This document shows, piece by piece, positions 1-9,887 of a DNA stretch of 64,000 nucleotides. Made by a program: the position numbers and the translations under genes. Origin of the DNA: Kingdonia uniflora (taxonomy: Eukaryota > Streptophyta > Magnoliopsida > Ranunculales > Circaeasteraceae); assembly GCA_014058105.1 (NCBI GenBank), contig JACGCM010002647.1, forward strand, positions 682,001 through 746,000, read 5' to 3'. Numbering within the stretch: position 1 is the first letter of the stretch; each line of letters begins with the position of its first letter. The notes beneath the pieces were generated by a model, which had not been told where the DNA came from, did not search any database, and was given only the letters and a program-made list of their open reading frames with translations.

Positions 1-49
1 CACAACTTTTAGAATTAACCAAAGAAACAATCGGTAATAACTTACAAAC

Positions 50-3020
50 CTGGGATTGACTTTCTCAAGTCCGAGAACCAACGGGACCAATAACAGAATA
101 GGTGTCCAATCAGCTTGAGCGTTGGAAAATTCGGAGCATAACTTAACAGCATCTTCAATACAAATAACTGGAGCTCCACCTCGTTCACCATCTTCATCAC
201 CAGAAACTATATATACAGCCATTGGCATAGACTGGTCGTTTGACTTAGAACGAGCAAGGGTTTCCCAAGAGCGACATGTAGCATATGGACCGATCCACGA
301 TCCAGCACCAAGTCCATAAGCTTTTCCTGCCTTTAAAAGATTGTGTATGGAGAAAGCTGATGTCTCAGAATCACCAAAGAGCTCCAAGATCTCAAGATAT
401 TGCTTCTGATCACATGGCTGCATAATCAACAAATAGTCCAATAATTATATTACAACAAAAGAAACAAAATTCTGATTCAAATACCAGAGGGCTTTTATCT
501 TAAGATCTAAAGATAAAGAGTGCATTTCACACCTTCTCCAAGGGTTTTCTCCATGACCTCCCTAACCAATGAAAAAGTAATGCCTGAAGCATAAAACAGC
601 AAATATATTATCACAAATATCGAAGTACAATACAAACATGTATTTTAGGGGTAATGAACAAAAGGTAGTGCACCTGGGCAACAAGCATCTGACTGCTTCT
701 AAGCATGCAGCCCCAATTGACATCATTCGTGAACTTTGAATCACCAATGGCTTGAAAACCTGTGGATGAACCAAAAATTATTTAATTAGTGCTCACAGTA
801 CGTATACTTGTTCAAATCATTAATAGGGTACTAAAATCAAGAATCATGCACGAAACAAGTAAAGTAACATTTGCTGTTCAGCATACTATCGAGCGTACGT
901 AGGCACGCATGAATACATACAAATATGAAGGGTACACAGACATGTGTTCATATACACTCTATTTCAGTTTATCTGTAGTGTTGGAGGAAATTGTTTTTTT
1001 TTTTTTTTTTGAAAATGATAGGGAGGACACCCTAATGATCATGGGTGGGGGCATCTACTGCATGTTCAAAGGTGCTTAGACTCGGTCAAGGAAGGCAGAT
1101 ATTCTACGGCTATTACATGATTCGGTGCATGATCAGCACATGAAGACCTTGGCATGTGATCCACAGGAGGTTTATAGCTGCTCCAATACAAGCGTACATG
1201 CTCAAAGAACTTTTGCATATTCAGGCGGCTCAGCACAATTTTCAAGTCATCAACATAACGACCCAATACTCCCTAGTCCCCATTTACGATATAAGTTATA
1301 GCAATCACTTGGCCAAGTGAGTAAGATCCCTAGTTAAGTGAGTCTCAAAAAAAAAGTCAATTCATAATTTCACAGAGGAATAGAAAAACATGAGTACTAA
1401 GTTATTGATTAAAAAATTTCTCTATAGGGAGCCTTGAATGCTCTAACCAGGTCATCGACCCAAGAAGGGGAATCAAACCCCAAGGATTGTCTGCAAGGTT
1501 TATATGGAGAAAGTCCACACCAGAATAGCTGGAATTTTCATATCTACATGTGGGATAGATCATAGATGTGTTTTGTCTTAAAATTTTCTTTAACCAGCAA
1601 ATAAAAAAAATATTAGGTAAGTTTCTTTAGGAGTTCCAGAGAGATCCATTTTTCATCTCTCCTGTTCTTCATGGGGGTTGAAGACCTTGGTACGTTTACC
1701 GAAGGCATTGTGATAGGGGCTAGGAGAGGTTCACAACCAGCAGGGAGGAGTTCGAGGCTTTTCATTTTCAGTCGGCAGATAATACCTAGTCTCCTAAAAG
1801 GAGTCTTCAACATGGGCGGAGAAAGATCAGTTGGCAGTATATACCCCTACGATTTTTCTATGTGGTCTCCTGCAGAGGCAGCAATATGCAACTCACTCTC
1901 CTGCAGATCTCATTGCACTTTGGAACTATGTTTTTATTTTTGCTATATGACAACCTTAAATCAAGAATTATTTGCAAATGTCCACGCTAGTTCAGCCCAC
2001 CCTTCCCTCTCTATTAATATCCACAGAAATGAGTACTCAATACTTAGAACAACCCAACACACCCTTAAATCATTATACATGTGTTTAAGAAAATTACTAA
2101 GTAGATACAATCAATTAATAGATTTGTCTAGGTTTTGCAGAAGTTCTTGACTTCATCTCAGAGCCTTTAAATATCTGCATTTGGAAGTGCTTCTATTGAT
2201 GGATAATAAGAAAAGGAAACTCAGTGTTTTGAACAAGAAACTGACATCTCCGGGAAGGTCATCCGAGATGGATAAGATCAACCATGGACAATACTGAATC
2301 GAAATCCGATTCAACCACGCTACAGGTATGCAGACCATGTTAATAACTTTGTTTCTATATGCTCTTTTACACTAAAATTACAATATTTTAGATGCTCACT
2401 GTTAACATTTTCCGGGTATTTTGTTGGATCTCCAATTTTCATTTGGAGTTTGTCTTGCTAAATGTAAAATTACGTTCCATCAAGAGCGCAAGTGCTCCTC
2501 TGACGTGATCATTTTCAAGAAACTAAAATTTAAATTATCAAAAAAAGGGAAGCTTTAATACAAACTAACCTTTCCGATATGTTATCCAGACTTTTGAGGA
2601 GAAATCGTGTACAAATTCAACAAGTCCATTCTGACCAGCATCTTCACAGGATTCTTCTGACAAAATTTTATAACATTCACCTAAAAGCCATATTTCACTA
2701 GTTGAGGAGCTAGATACGCCAGTCTTGTTCGAACCTAGTATACGTTCTTGAAGCCTCCTCATTGAGCCGCTGCCAACAACTTTCTTCAAAGCCGTTGTCC
2801 ACTCGTAGGTTCTGTTATAAGATGTGTTCTTTTCACAAAGAGCTGAATCACTATATGCTCCAAATAGTGAAAAGGTACAAGTAAAGAAGCTTGACCATAA
2901 GGAGTCTTTGGATGAAGTAGATTCGTCTGAACTAGCAGAGACTGAATCTCTAACAGGAGAACAGTTCGAACGTCCTACAGTTGATTTTGAATCCACAATG
3001 CTTTCAGGCAATCTCTTCAT
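50..3020 (-). CDS. ATG4: Autophagy cysteine protease ATG4, 5' part of the gene (exons 1-4; 3' end off the left edge)
   Basis: ATG4 cleaves the C-terminus of ATG8 before its lipidation and later releases lipidated ATG8 from membranes; it is cytosolic. Exons read on the minus strand: 3020-2570, 759-674, 583-533 and 417-50, all with GT-AG borders and compatible phases, giving 318 complete residues of a family usually near 480. Exon 1 has a Ser-rich N-terminus, then SEIWLLGECYKI and an FSSKVWITYRK stretch. Exon 2 carries the catalytic Cys at about residue 168 in NWGCMLRSSQM. Exon 3 encodes ALLFHWLGRSWRKP. Exon 4 encodes YLEILELFGDSE, AYGLGAGSWIGPY and GERGGAPVICIEDA. The Asp-Pro-His part of the catalytic triad lies in exons outside the window. 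No stop or frameshift is seen, so this is probably a working host gene. The start ATG follows a splice acceptor by three bases, which implies a spliced leader. The family call is firm; the paralogue (a or b) cannot be told. Confidence 0.93.
760..2569 (-). other. ATG4 intron 1 (1.8 kb) with a possible old retroposon
   Basis: Intron between coding exons 1 and 2, GT at 2569-2568 and AG at 761-760. It is longer than the two other complete coding introns. It contains a run of 16 or more T at about 992-1010, a poly-A tail if read on the minus strand. A GGGGTTTGATTCCC stretch near 1465-1485 (minus strand) resembles a pol III B box, so 1000-1550 could be a SINE-like insertion. I found no A box and no target duplication, so this stays tentative. 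The rest holds nothing recognisable. Confidence 0.6.
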
Positions 3021-3140
3021 CCCCTAGATATACATAAAGTAGAATACCCGAGCGTGAAAGCAAGCCCAAGAATGAAAGTTGGCTGCAAAGGCAAACATAA
3101 AAGATGCAGAAGTTCAAAAAGTGTGCTACAACGACTAAAA

Positions 3141-3534
3141 ATATATAGGAAAAGCTAATAAGTAACTGGAATACATTGACATTAACGGCTAAAAATGAGA
3201 ATTTCAACACTATTTCCTCACAAGAAATCAAAATTATGTACTTCATACCTTTAACAAAGTCCTTGTTTAACTTTACATTTTTTGCGCATATTAGTCCACA
3301 AATGTAATATTGACTCATAATCATCCTTTTCAACAAGGAATTGTCGCTAAAACATGTTCTAGAGCTAAATCGGAATTTCTTGCCAACTCTTTTGAATAAA
3401 AAATCAATCAAAAAACCAAATCTCTCCCTTGAACTAAAGCCAGAGCCCAGTGATGATCTAACCTTAACCCTAGAACTATAATCCAATCACTAATCTCATC
3501 GTTAATCCGTTCTAAACCGTACAATACATGGTTA
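3141..3534. repeat. Repeat unit copy A
   Basis: First of three diverged copies. Shared blocks include TGGAATACATTGACATTAA, TGTAATATTGACTCATAATC and CTCCCTTGAACTAAAGCC, ending near CCGTACAATACATGGTTA. Copy B follows directly in the same orientation, so A and B form a tandem pair of about 390 bp units. Confidence 0.8.
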
Positions 3535-3784
3535 TATAGGAAAAACTAATAAGTAACTGGAATACATTGGCATTAACGGCTAAAAATGAGAATTTCAGCT
3601 CTATTTCCTCACAAGAAATAAAAATTATGTGCTTCATACCCCATTGTTTAACGTTACTAAAAATGTCCATTTTTAGCGCATATTAGTCCACAAATGTAAT
3701 ATGACTCATAATCATCATTTTCTACAAGGAATTGTCGCTAAAACATGTTCTAGGGCTGAATTGGAATTTCTTGCTAACTCTTTC

Positions 3785-4136
3785 TGATAAGTCACGGTAC
3801 AACCACGCATAGCACGCTTCGTACATCATGTGCGCACCCTCTTATTTAGTTTATGCTATTTACTTTATTTGCATTATAATTAGGAGAAGTCTTCTAATTA
3901 GAGTCTAACTAGGGTTTCTATTTGTGCTAGGTCTCTTCTCTTATAAAAGAGAGCCTAAGCTTAGTTTATTTAGCATGTTGGTTTTAGTGAGTGAAAAGAC
4001 TTAGCCTTAGAGAGAGAGATTGTAGAGTTTGGGTTAAATCTCATAAATTCAAGGTCTTTTGACCTTTATTTTATGCAATTAAGAGAACTTAGTATTAATC
4101 AAGGTTAATTTAGCTTCCGCGTACGTAGTGTTAAAA
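3785..4136 (+). repeat. 5' LTR of the non-autonomous element
   Basis: Matches the copy at 5852-6202 over its whole length, including AGGGTTTCTATTTGTG, AGGTCTCTTCTC and TTATAAAAGAGAG. The TATAAAA near 3951 is the likely promoter TATA box. Confidence 0.9.
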
Positions 4137-4140
4137 AAAT

Positions 4141-4152
4141 TGGTACCAGAGC
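4141..4152 (+). other. Primer-binding site, initiator tRNA-Met type
   Basis: TGGTACCAGAGC begins a few bases after the 5' LTR. It differs by one base from TGGTATCAGAGC, the common plant site complementary to the 3' end of initiator tRNA-Met. Confidence 0.8.
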
Positions 4153-4281
4153 TAGCAAAATTTTGCGGGGATATTTTTTTTATTGACTGCTACAGTGGTT
4201 TCGGCATTTTCTACAGTGAGTGATTTTGGTGTCTGATACAATAATTTATGCATGATACAGTGATTTTTCAGTGTTTCTACA

Positions 4282-4905
4282 GTGATTTCATTGTTACATT
4301 TCATTGTTACTACAATAATTTTTGCAGAAATTTTTCTTTTACGACAAACGATGAGGAAGAGAATACCGAAGAAACCGATCAAACTCACACAAGAAGAGCG
4401 TTTGAAATCGGTAGAGGAATTTGCAGCGTTGTTGGTGCAATCAAACAAGATGATGCCTAAGCATCTTGAAGTGATACTTGCCGAATTGAGTACCCTAGAG
4501 AATTTCGATGGTGACGGAAGATTTGCTGACGTCATCGAAGATAAAGTAGAAATAGAAGATAATAAGATTGTCGAAAAAATGAGGTTAGAGGCGGGAGTTG
4601 TAACAGAGGATTCGAAAAAAATCGCTGGAGATGGCTTGGAGATGAAACACCTCGAAGAGATAACGGCGAGAGAGGTTCACCGTGTAATTAATCTAGTAGG
4701 TGGGACAGACGGAGACATGTCGAAGAGTTCTCGATCAAAAGGCAACAACGAGGTTGTGACTTTGATGCGAAGGGTTCACATGATCAACAATTTCAATCAT
4801 CAGGAAGTCCAACTCCAATCCAAAACCCCTGCCGAGAATTCGTCGAACGATGCGAGAAGAGCAAAATTCCTCTCTATTGACGAAGGAGAGGTCGTTGGTG
4901 ACTAG
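4282..4905 (+). CDS. Unrecognised ORF of the non-autonomous LTR element, 207 aa
   Basis: Open from 4282. The internal ATG at 4350 (MRKRIPKKPIKLTQEERLKS) is a more natural start, because the upstream part is low-complexity T-rich DNA with TACAGTGA repeats. The protein is hydrophilic and acidic in the middle (KVEIEDNKIVEKMRLEAG) with no zinc knuckle, transmembrane segment or protease motif. I do not recognise it. It sits where gag would be, so it may be a decayed or replaced gag. The ORF carries no stop although its LTRs are diverged, which is slightly against random decay. Confidence 0.45.
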   Translation: MISLLHFIVTTIIFAEIFLLRQTMRKRIPKKPIKLTQEERLKSVEEFAALLVQSNKMMPKHLEVILAELSTLENFDGDGRFADVIEDKVEIEDNKIVEKMRLEAGVVTEDSKKIAGDGLEMKHLEEITAREVHRVINLVGGTDGDMSKSSRSKGNNEVVTLMRRVHMINNFNHQEVQLQSKTPAENSSNDARRAKFLSIDEGEVVGD

Positions 4906-5077
4906 GGAGAGAGGAACCTAGCGCAAAAGAGATCGAAGAAACTCGCGAGTCGTTCAAACGAGGAGTGCACCGTTCGAACGAGTCAGTATACAGCCAAACC
5001 AACAGTTTTGTCGTCGAAAATAGGCAAAATTTGGGGCTTGTACTTTTGGGTTCGTTCGAACGAGAGAGACCAGGCAG

Positions 5078-5851
5078 TTGGTGAAGACGATGTTGGCATG
5101 CCGTAAGGGCAAGGCACGGGTAGGTCACAACCAAGGCACGAGGCATAGTGTTGTGGGGACGCTAGGCATAGGCAGGGCACAACCCATGCAATGTGTTGTG
5201 GGCATGGTGGCACGGGCATGCCTGCTAGTGGCACGGGCATGCCCCCTGCCACATACAAACCTCATTGCCACTCAACATCAATTTCACCCAATTGATTGGG
5301 ATAAACCCCCAATCTTTGATGAGTCTCTAGAAGAGGTAATTACTTTGAAGTTTATTGATTCATTTTGGCAAGAGTTTGAAAATCGTCCAAGTACGGTAAT
5401 ATACAAGTTTTTGAGGAATATGGATAGTGCTTCACACAAGCTTTTTGCAACAAGACATTATGTCGTTTTGCGGGCAAAATATCAGGTATGGGAAGTACCG
5501 TGGACGAGTTCGCATTTGTAGTATTCTCCGAAAACGGATAACAATAAAAAGGTTTTTGGGAACACATGAGGTTTTCGGTACGACAACACTTTCTCTTTTC
5601 ACAGGCAGTGTCAGCGGGTACGGAAAGTATCGGGGACGGATTCGGACTCGTCTTATTCTTAGAGCTACCTCCTCTGAGTTCAAAATTCGTGGTCAAATTT
5701 TTTACAGCAGGGGAGAGTTGATAGGTCGTGGGGCCCACGAAGATGATTTTTGGACTTCAAAAGAGGCTTTTGCGAAGTTGGATCCATTTTTAATTACAAA
5801 TATTATATCGAGTTGTAAAATTCGAGGTCGAATTCTTCTTAATGATGGAGT
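5078..5851 (+). pseudogene. Unrecognised internal segment of the non-autonomous element with local duplications
   Basis: Two overlapping frames (5078-5521 and 5427-5888) are open but neither is recognised. The DNA repeats itself: GGAAGTACCGTGGACGAGTTCG at about 5489 recurs in diverged form at about 5625 (encoding GKYRGRVRI and GKYRGRIRT), and the GTTGATA, GTCGTG and CCCACGA blocks near 5717 recur at 5850. The last copy runs into the 3' LTR. Internal duplication explains the open frames better than coding selection. Confidence 0.4.
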
Positions 5852-6202
5852 TGATAAGTCACATGGTCGTGCCCACGACCACGCATAACACGTTTCGTAT
5901 GCGCACCCTTTTATTTTGTTTATGCTATTTACTTTAATTGCATTATAATTAGGAAAAGTCTCATAATTAGAGTCTAGCTAGGGTTTCTATTTGTGTTAGG
6001 TCTCTTCTCCTATAAAAGAGAGTCTAAGCTTAGTTTATTTGTTATGTTAGTTTTAGTGAGAGAAAATATTTAGCCTTAGAGAGAGATTGTAGAGTTTGGG
6101 GTAAATCTCATAAACCCTGTCTTTTGTCCTTTATTTTATGCAATTGAGATAACTTAGTATTAATCAAGATTAATTTAGCTTCCGCGTATGTAGTATTTAA
6201 CA
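5852..6202 (+). repeat. 3' LTR of the non-autonomous element
   Basis: Starts TGATAAGTCA and ends TTTAACA, directly followed by the CTTTC target copy. Compared with the 5' LTR it has about 14 extra bases (GGTCGTGCCCACG region) near its start. No good polypurine tract is seen just before it (AATGATGGAGT only). Confidence 0.9.
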
Positions 6203-7074
6203 CTTTCAAATAAAAAATCAATGAAAAAACTGAATCTCTCCCTTGAACTAAAGCCAGAGATGATCTAACTCCAAAACCATAATCCAATCACTAACCTCAT
6301 CGTTAATCCATCCTAAACCGTACAATAGATGGTTATAAACGAAACCCCCGTGAACAATAACTAATCACCCATGACAAGAACTAAAATTTTCAGATAAGAG
6401 ACGACCCGAGATCTGAATGTTGAGTAATAACACTGCAGTTTTAGCTCTAAATCCCGTATGAATACTTATGTCCTAATTCCTAAAATAACAGAAAAGGAAC
6501 TCCTTTGAAAATATGTACCAGTTTCCCCAACTCCATACACACTTACTTAAATTGCCAATAATATACCAATTCCCCAAATTTTGAATTCCTTCAGACCCGA
6601 TCAGAGTAAAGTACTTGAAACCTCCATCGACAAGGGATCTCTTTCAAATATGTATGACAGATTTCCTATTGAGTGTTTCTATTTTCTTATTTAATAATAG
6701 TTGTCTTACTATGCAAAAAATTTATAAGGCAAGGTTTCTGATCTATTGTACAGAAATGACTGGAATACATTAACATTAATGGATACAAATAATTTAGAAC
6801 TTCCACACTATTTCTTCATAAGTAGAACTCCGTACGTAAAATATGTAAATAATTATTGTTTAGCTTCACTTAGAATTTCCAATTTTTGCGCACGTTAGAC
6901 CATAAATGTAATATGACTCATAATCATTCTTTTGTACAAGCAATTGTCGCTAACAAATATCCTATAGCTAAAAGTCCAAATTTCCCGCCAATTCTTCCAA
7001 AAATCTTCTTAACCAATACAACCGAATCTCTCTCTCTCACTAAATCCAAAGATAATCGAACCCTATAAGCATAA

Positions 7075-7649
7075 CTATGCTATTAGAGGCGGGGCAAAGC
7101 GCTAGGCGGTGGGCATGGTCACTGTCGGGGCGGGGCGCTAGGTAGGAGGCGAAGCCGGAACACTATGTGTATAACATGTCAATGTAAAGATAATCAACAA
7201 TTCAACATTACAAGATACAATAATCAAGAAAAGATTATAAACGAAATCCCAATTCTTTAATTTACAAACCCTAATTAGTGATTTAGTTTGAATAACAATA
7301 AGTATCCTTAACAGAGAGAGAGAGGCCTGCGTTCTAGAGAGAGGCTTGCGTACTAGAGAGGCATGCGTATTAGAGAGACCTACAGACAATTTGTAATTAA
7401 AGAAAGACAATTTTTTTTTAACTAGAGACGTGCGTACTAGAGAGAGAAAGAGAGGAGTTGATGAGGAATTGTTTTATTTTAATTTTTTTTTGTTTGAAAA
7501 TGCCAAATGATTTGCCAAATCGCCCTAGGGCGCCCCGCCTCAACGGGCCCCCAAGCTTTCAAGCACCCTAGGGTGGCGAGGCAGATGGTTTAAAATTGGA
7601 CGCCCCAACACCGTCCCGGAATACCCCGGCGGCGCCCCTAACAGCATAG
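7075..7649. mobile_element. MITE 1, about 575 bp with GC-rich ends
   Basis: Ends are inverted repeats: CTATGCTATTAGAGGCGGGGC on the left against CTATGCTGTTAGGGGCG on the complement of the right end. A GCATAA direct repeat flanks it (7069-7074 and 7650-7655), and 8 bp match with one mismatch if the ends are shifted, which would fit hAT. The ends are unusually GC-rich (GCGCTAGGCGG, CCCTAGGGCGCC) and the middle is AT-rich. No transposase. Removing it restores repeat copy C. Confidence 0.7.
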
Positions 7650-7801
7650 GCATAATTCAACTACTCCCCATTCTAAACCATACAATACATGATTTCATCA
7701 TTCTAAAAGAAAACCCCATGAACAGAAATGGACTCACCCATAACAATAACTGCAACATTTTCAAATAAAAATTACCCAAAATCGGAAGGTTGAGTCATAA
7801 C

Positions 7802-8180
7802 TAAGGCATGTTGCGATGAGAATATGACCATGGCTAGCAACATGGAATATTGATCTTGTGGCCGCAATGCGATATGTTGCGATCTGCTACAATATATTAG
7901 GTGAAATATTGCATATACTGATGTATGCACCCACTAAATGTATACTAATTTATTGTATATAGGATTCTTTATTTCGTATTTAAGATATTTAGATGATGTT
8001 AATTGGATTTGGGTTTTAAGTTTTATTAAGATTGTGTGGTGCTGCAACATGCTGCGATAAATTGCGTCGCAATTACGTTACTGTGCATCAGAGGTGCTGC
8101 GAGGTGTGTTGGGATGCGCCCCCATATAGCAACAGTTGTATCAGTAGCAATTGTGCTCGTAACACTCGCATCAGACCTTG
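7802..8180. mobile_element. MITE 2, 379 bp, hAT-like
   Basis: A perfect 8 bp target duplication, GTCATAAC, lies at 7794-7801 and 8181-8188. The ends are imperfect inverted repeats, TAAGGCATGTTGCG on the left and CAAGGTCTGATGCG on the complement of the right. An 8 bp duplication with ends of this type is the hAT pattern. The interior is AT-rich with several TGTTGCGAT-like motifs near both ends, resembling hAT subterminal repeats. No coding sequence. Confidence 0.8.
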
Positions 8181-8480
8181 GTCATAACAATGCATTCTAG
8201 CTCTAAATCCCTTACATAACTCTTCCTTTACTTCTTAACTCATAAAAGGCAGAAGGAACTCATTTCAAAGTTCAACCAGTTTTCCCAACTCCAAAACTAA
8301 TACTTCTTTACATTGCCGATATTATACTCATTCATCCAAATTTTGAATTCCTCAAAGACCCTATCAGCGAAACGTACCTCAAATCTCCATCCACAAGGGA
8401 TTTCTTTCAATTATATATGATATTCTCTTATTAGTGTTTTTATTCGTTGATTTCATAATAGTTTTATATTACTATGTAGA

Positions 8481-9480
8481 TTTATTTACAAAGTTGGGTT
8501 TTGGTTACATATAGGCCAATTACTAGTCAGTAAAGCATTCGCTGGATAGTGGTGGCACTCATACCTTGAACACCTAACTGATTTCAGCATAAAATATCTA
8601 TATTGCGATTAAACTCCTTAACAAATACTATTTTGATAATGATGAACTCATCTCCAAACTCCATATCAACAATTAATTTTCACCTAAACTTAGCACAATC
8701 CCATCTTAAATTCAACCTTAATCAAAACCCTTGATTGAAACCTCAAAAACCAAATGGACTTAACACAGAACCACTTCCCAAAACTCAAATCCAAACCAAG
8801 GGTGAAAGAAGATCACAAATCCTACATTGAAATGAAGTTCACCCATTGATTCAAAATGGTAATATTTTGAATTAAGGTTCCGTTAAGTTACAGAGATTAC
8901 TATAATTACATCAAAAGTTGCCTTAAATTACAGAAATTACTGAGCAAAGATTATCATAAATTACAAAAATATTTACTGTATTGAAAGTGAGAATTAGGGT
9001 TTCGATGAACTTACAGGGCAGTGATTAAGTCATCCTTTTGGCAGCAAAGACCGAGAGAGATCAAGGAGAGAGAAGAGAGAAATCAGGTAGAGGTTTCAGT
9101 GATTTACAAGCTTACCTCTTATGGGTTGGTTATACTAGTAAACCGCAACCCGGTAGGAAACCGCAACCCGATAGGAAATGACCGTTCTTCCCCAATTGTC
9201 TCCTCTGAGAATCACTAACAAGATCCCTAAATCACAAGTTGCATCTTTTTCACAATATCGCTAAAAAAATTATTCAAACTCACCAATTTCAGCTCTCTGG
9301 GACAATCCTAAATCACTAAATTACTCCATTACCAACTCTCCCATTCCAAATTTTGCAACTTTTTCTAGTTTCTAATTGAAGGTTTGAAATTGGGGGCAAA
9401 TAACAATAACACGATCACAAAACCTAAATAAAACACAAATAATTCATGATTGTAACCTTAAATCTACAAAATTAGTTCAA
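8481..9480. other. AT-rich unique sequence, no gene seen
   Basis: No ORF with a recognisable product on either strand. A short element around TTACAGAAATTAC recurs three or four times between 8890 and 8970. This part would belong to the ATG4 leader intron or promoter. Confidence 0.5.
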
Positions 9481-9486
9481 ACTTAC

Positions 9487-9720
9487 GAGATCGAACGGGT
9501 TGATTTCACCAATTTTGCTCCTCCAATCTTCTTTTGCCCTAATTGTACCAATATCACAATGATGAGAGAGAAGTGAAACAAAAAGATTCGCTACAGATAT
9601 CAAGAAAGGAACTGATTTGGAGCCGAGAGAGGGAGACGGAGAAGTTTATTTGCTGAGGAGAATGTTTTTTTTTGGAGAAAGAGTGAGAGTTTTTTTTTGA
9701 AGAGAAAAACAAAATTTTCC
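9487..9720 (-). promoter_or_regulatory. ATG4: Putative 5'UTR leader exon of ATG4
   Basis: Read on the minus strand this is a CT-rich stretch (CTCACTCTTTCTCC, CTTCTCCGTCTCCCTCTCTC) of the kind common in plant 5'UTRs. It ends at a strong donor, CTC followed by GTAAGT at 9486-9481. The only clear minus-strand acceptor next to the ATG4 start codon is TATATCTAG at 3024, three bases before the ATG. Joining the two would give a leader intron of about 6.5 kb. A second donor-like CTGTAAGT near 9010 is an alternative. This is inference; no transcript evidence can be read from DNA. Confidence 0.4.
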
Positions 9721-9887
9721 CTTCCCAAACATTTGTTAAATCGGAAATTATGATAATAAATACTAATTTTTGTCATATTTACAAAATCAGACTAGAAAAC
9801 AATAAATTCTAAAATCGATAATGGCAAGAGGAAAAACTATATTTGCCCTTACTAAAGTTGTAATATTACAGCAGACAACCACCTGTT

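Larger units (their letters stand above)
3780..6207 (+). mobile_element. Non-autonomous LTR retrotransposon, 2.4 kb
   Basis: Flanked by a perfect 5 bp target duplication CTTTC (3780-3784 and 6203-6207). LTRs of about 351 bp start TGATAAGTCA and end TTAAAA/TTTAACA. A primer-binding site like that for initiator tRNA-Met (TGGTACCAGAGC) follows the 5' LTR. Only about 1.7 kb lies between the LTRs. I see no gag zinc knuckle, protease, RT, RNase H or integrase motif, so it must have moved using enzymes of another element. The LTRs differ from each other at roughly one base in ten by eye, so it is not recent. Confidence 0.88.
3535..6744. repeat. Repeat unit copy B, split by an LTR element
   Basis: The same blocks as copy A run from 3535 to 3784, then resume at 6203 after the 2.4 kb LTR element. 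Copy B also has a further segment (about 6360-6740: AGCTCTAAATCCC, AAATTTTGAATTCC, a CATCGACAAGGGAT stretch) that copy A lacks but copy C repeats. Confidence 0.75.
6745..8480. repeat. Repeat unit copy C, split by two MITEs
   Basis: Third and most diverged copy. It starts with GACTGGAATACATTAACATT and follows the order of copy B, including the segment with CTCTAAATCCC and ATTTTGAATTCC (8215-8420). The copy is continuous once the MITEs at 7075-7649 and 7802-8180 are taken out, which supports their boundaries. Confidence 0.7.
3024..9486 (-). other. Putative 6.5 kb 5'UTR intron of ATG4, packed with repeats
   Basis: No host coding sequence is seen here. The stretch consists of three diverged copies of one repeat (from 3141), one LTR retroelement (3785-6202), two MITEs (7075-7649 and 7802-8180), and AT-rich unique sequence at 8481-9480. 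All insertions have target duplications or terminal repeats, so each came in separately. If the leader exon at 9487-9720 is real, all of this is transcribed and spliced out of ATG4 pre-mRNA. If it is not, this is simply the upstream region. Confidence 0.4.

Noticed and set aside
1066..1266. Minus-strand frame starting MGRYVDDLKIVL, which looks like an RT YVDD box
   Set aside because: No other RT motif lies on either side and the frame is only 66 codons within an ATG4 intron; chance match.
3004..3486. Minus-strand frame of 160 codons upstream of the ATG4 start, suggesting a longer N-terminus
   Set aside because: It lies in repeat copy A, is hydrophobic low-complexity sequence, and a good acceptor sits just before the chosen ATG.
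4874..5258. Cys/Pro-rich minus-strand frames (GMPVPLAGMPVPP)
   Set aside because: They come from the GGCACGGGCATGCC local repeats inside the non-autonomous LTR element; antisense shadow.
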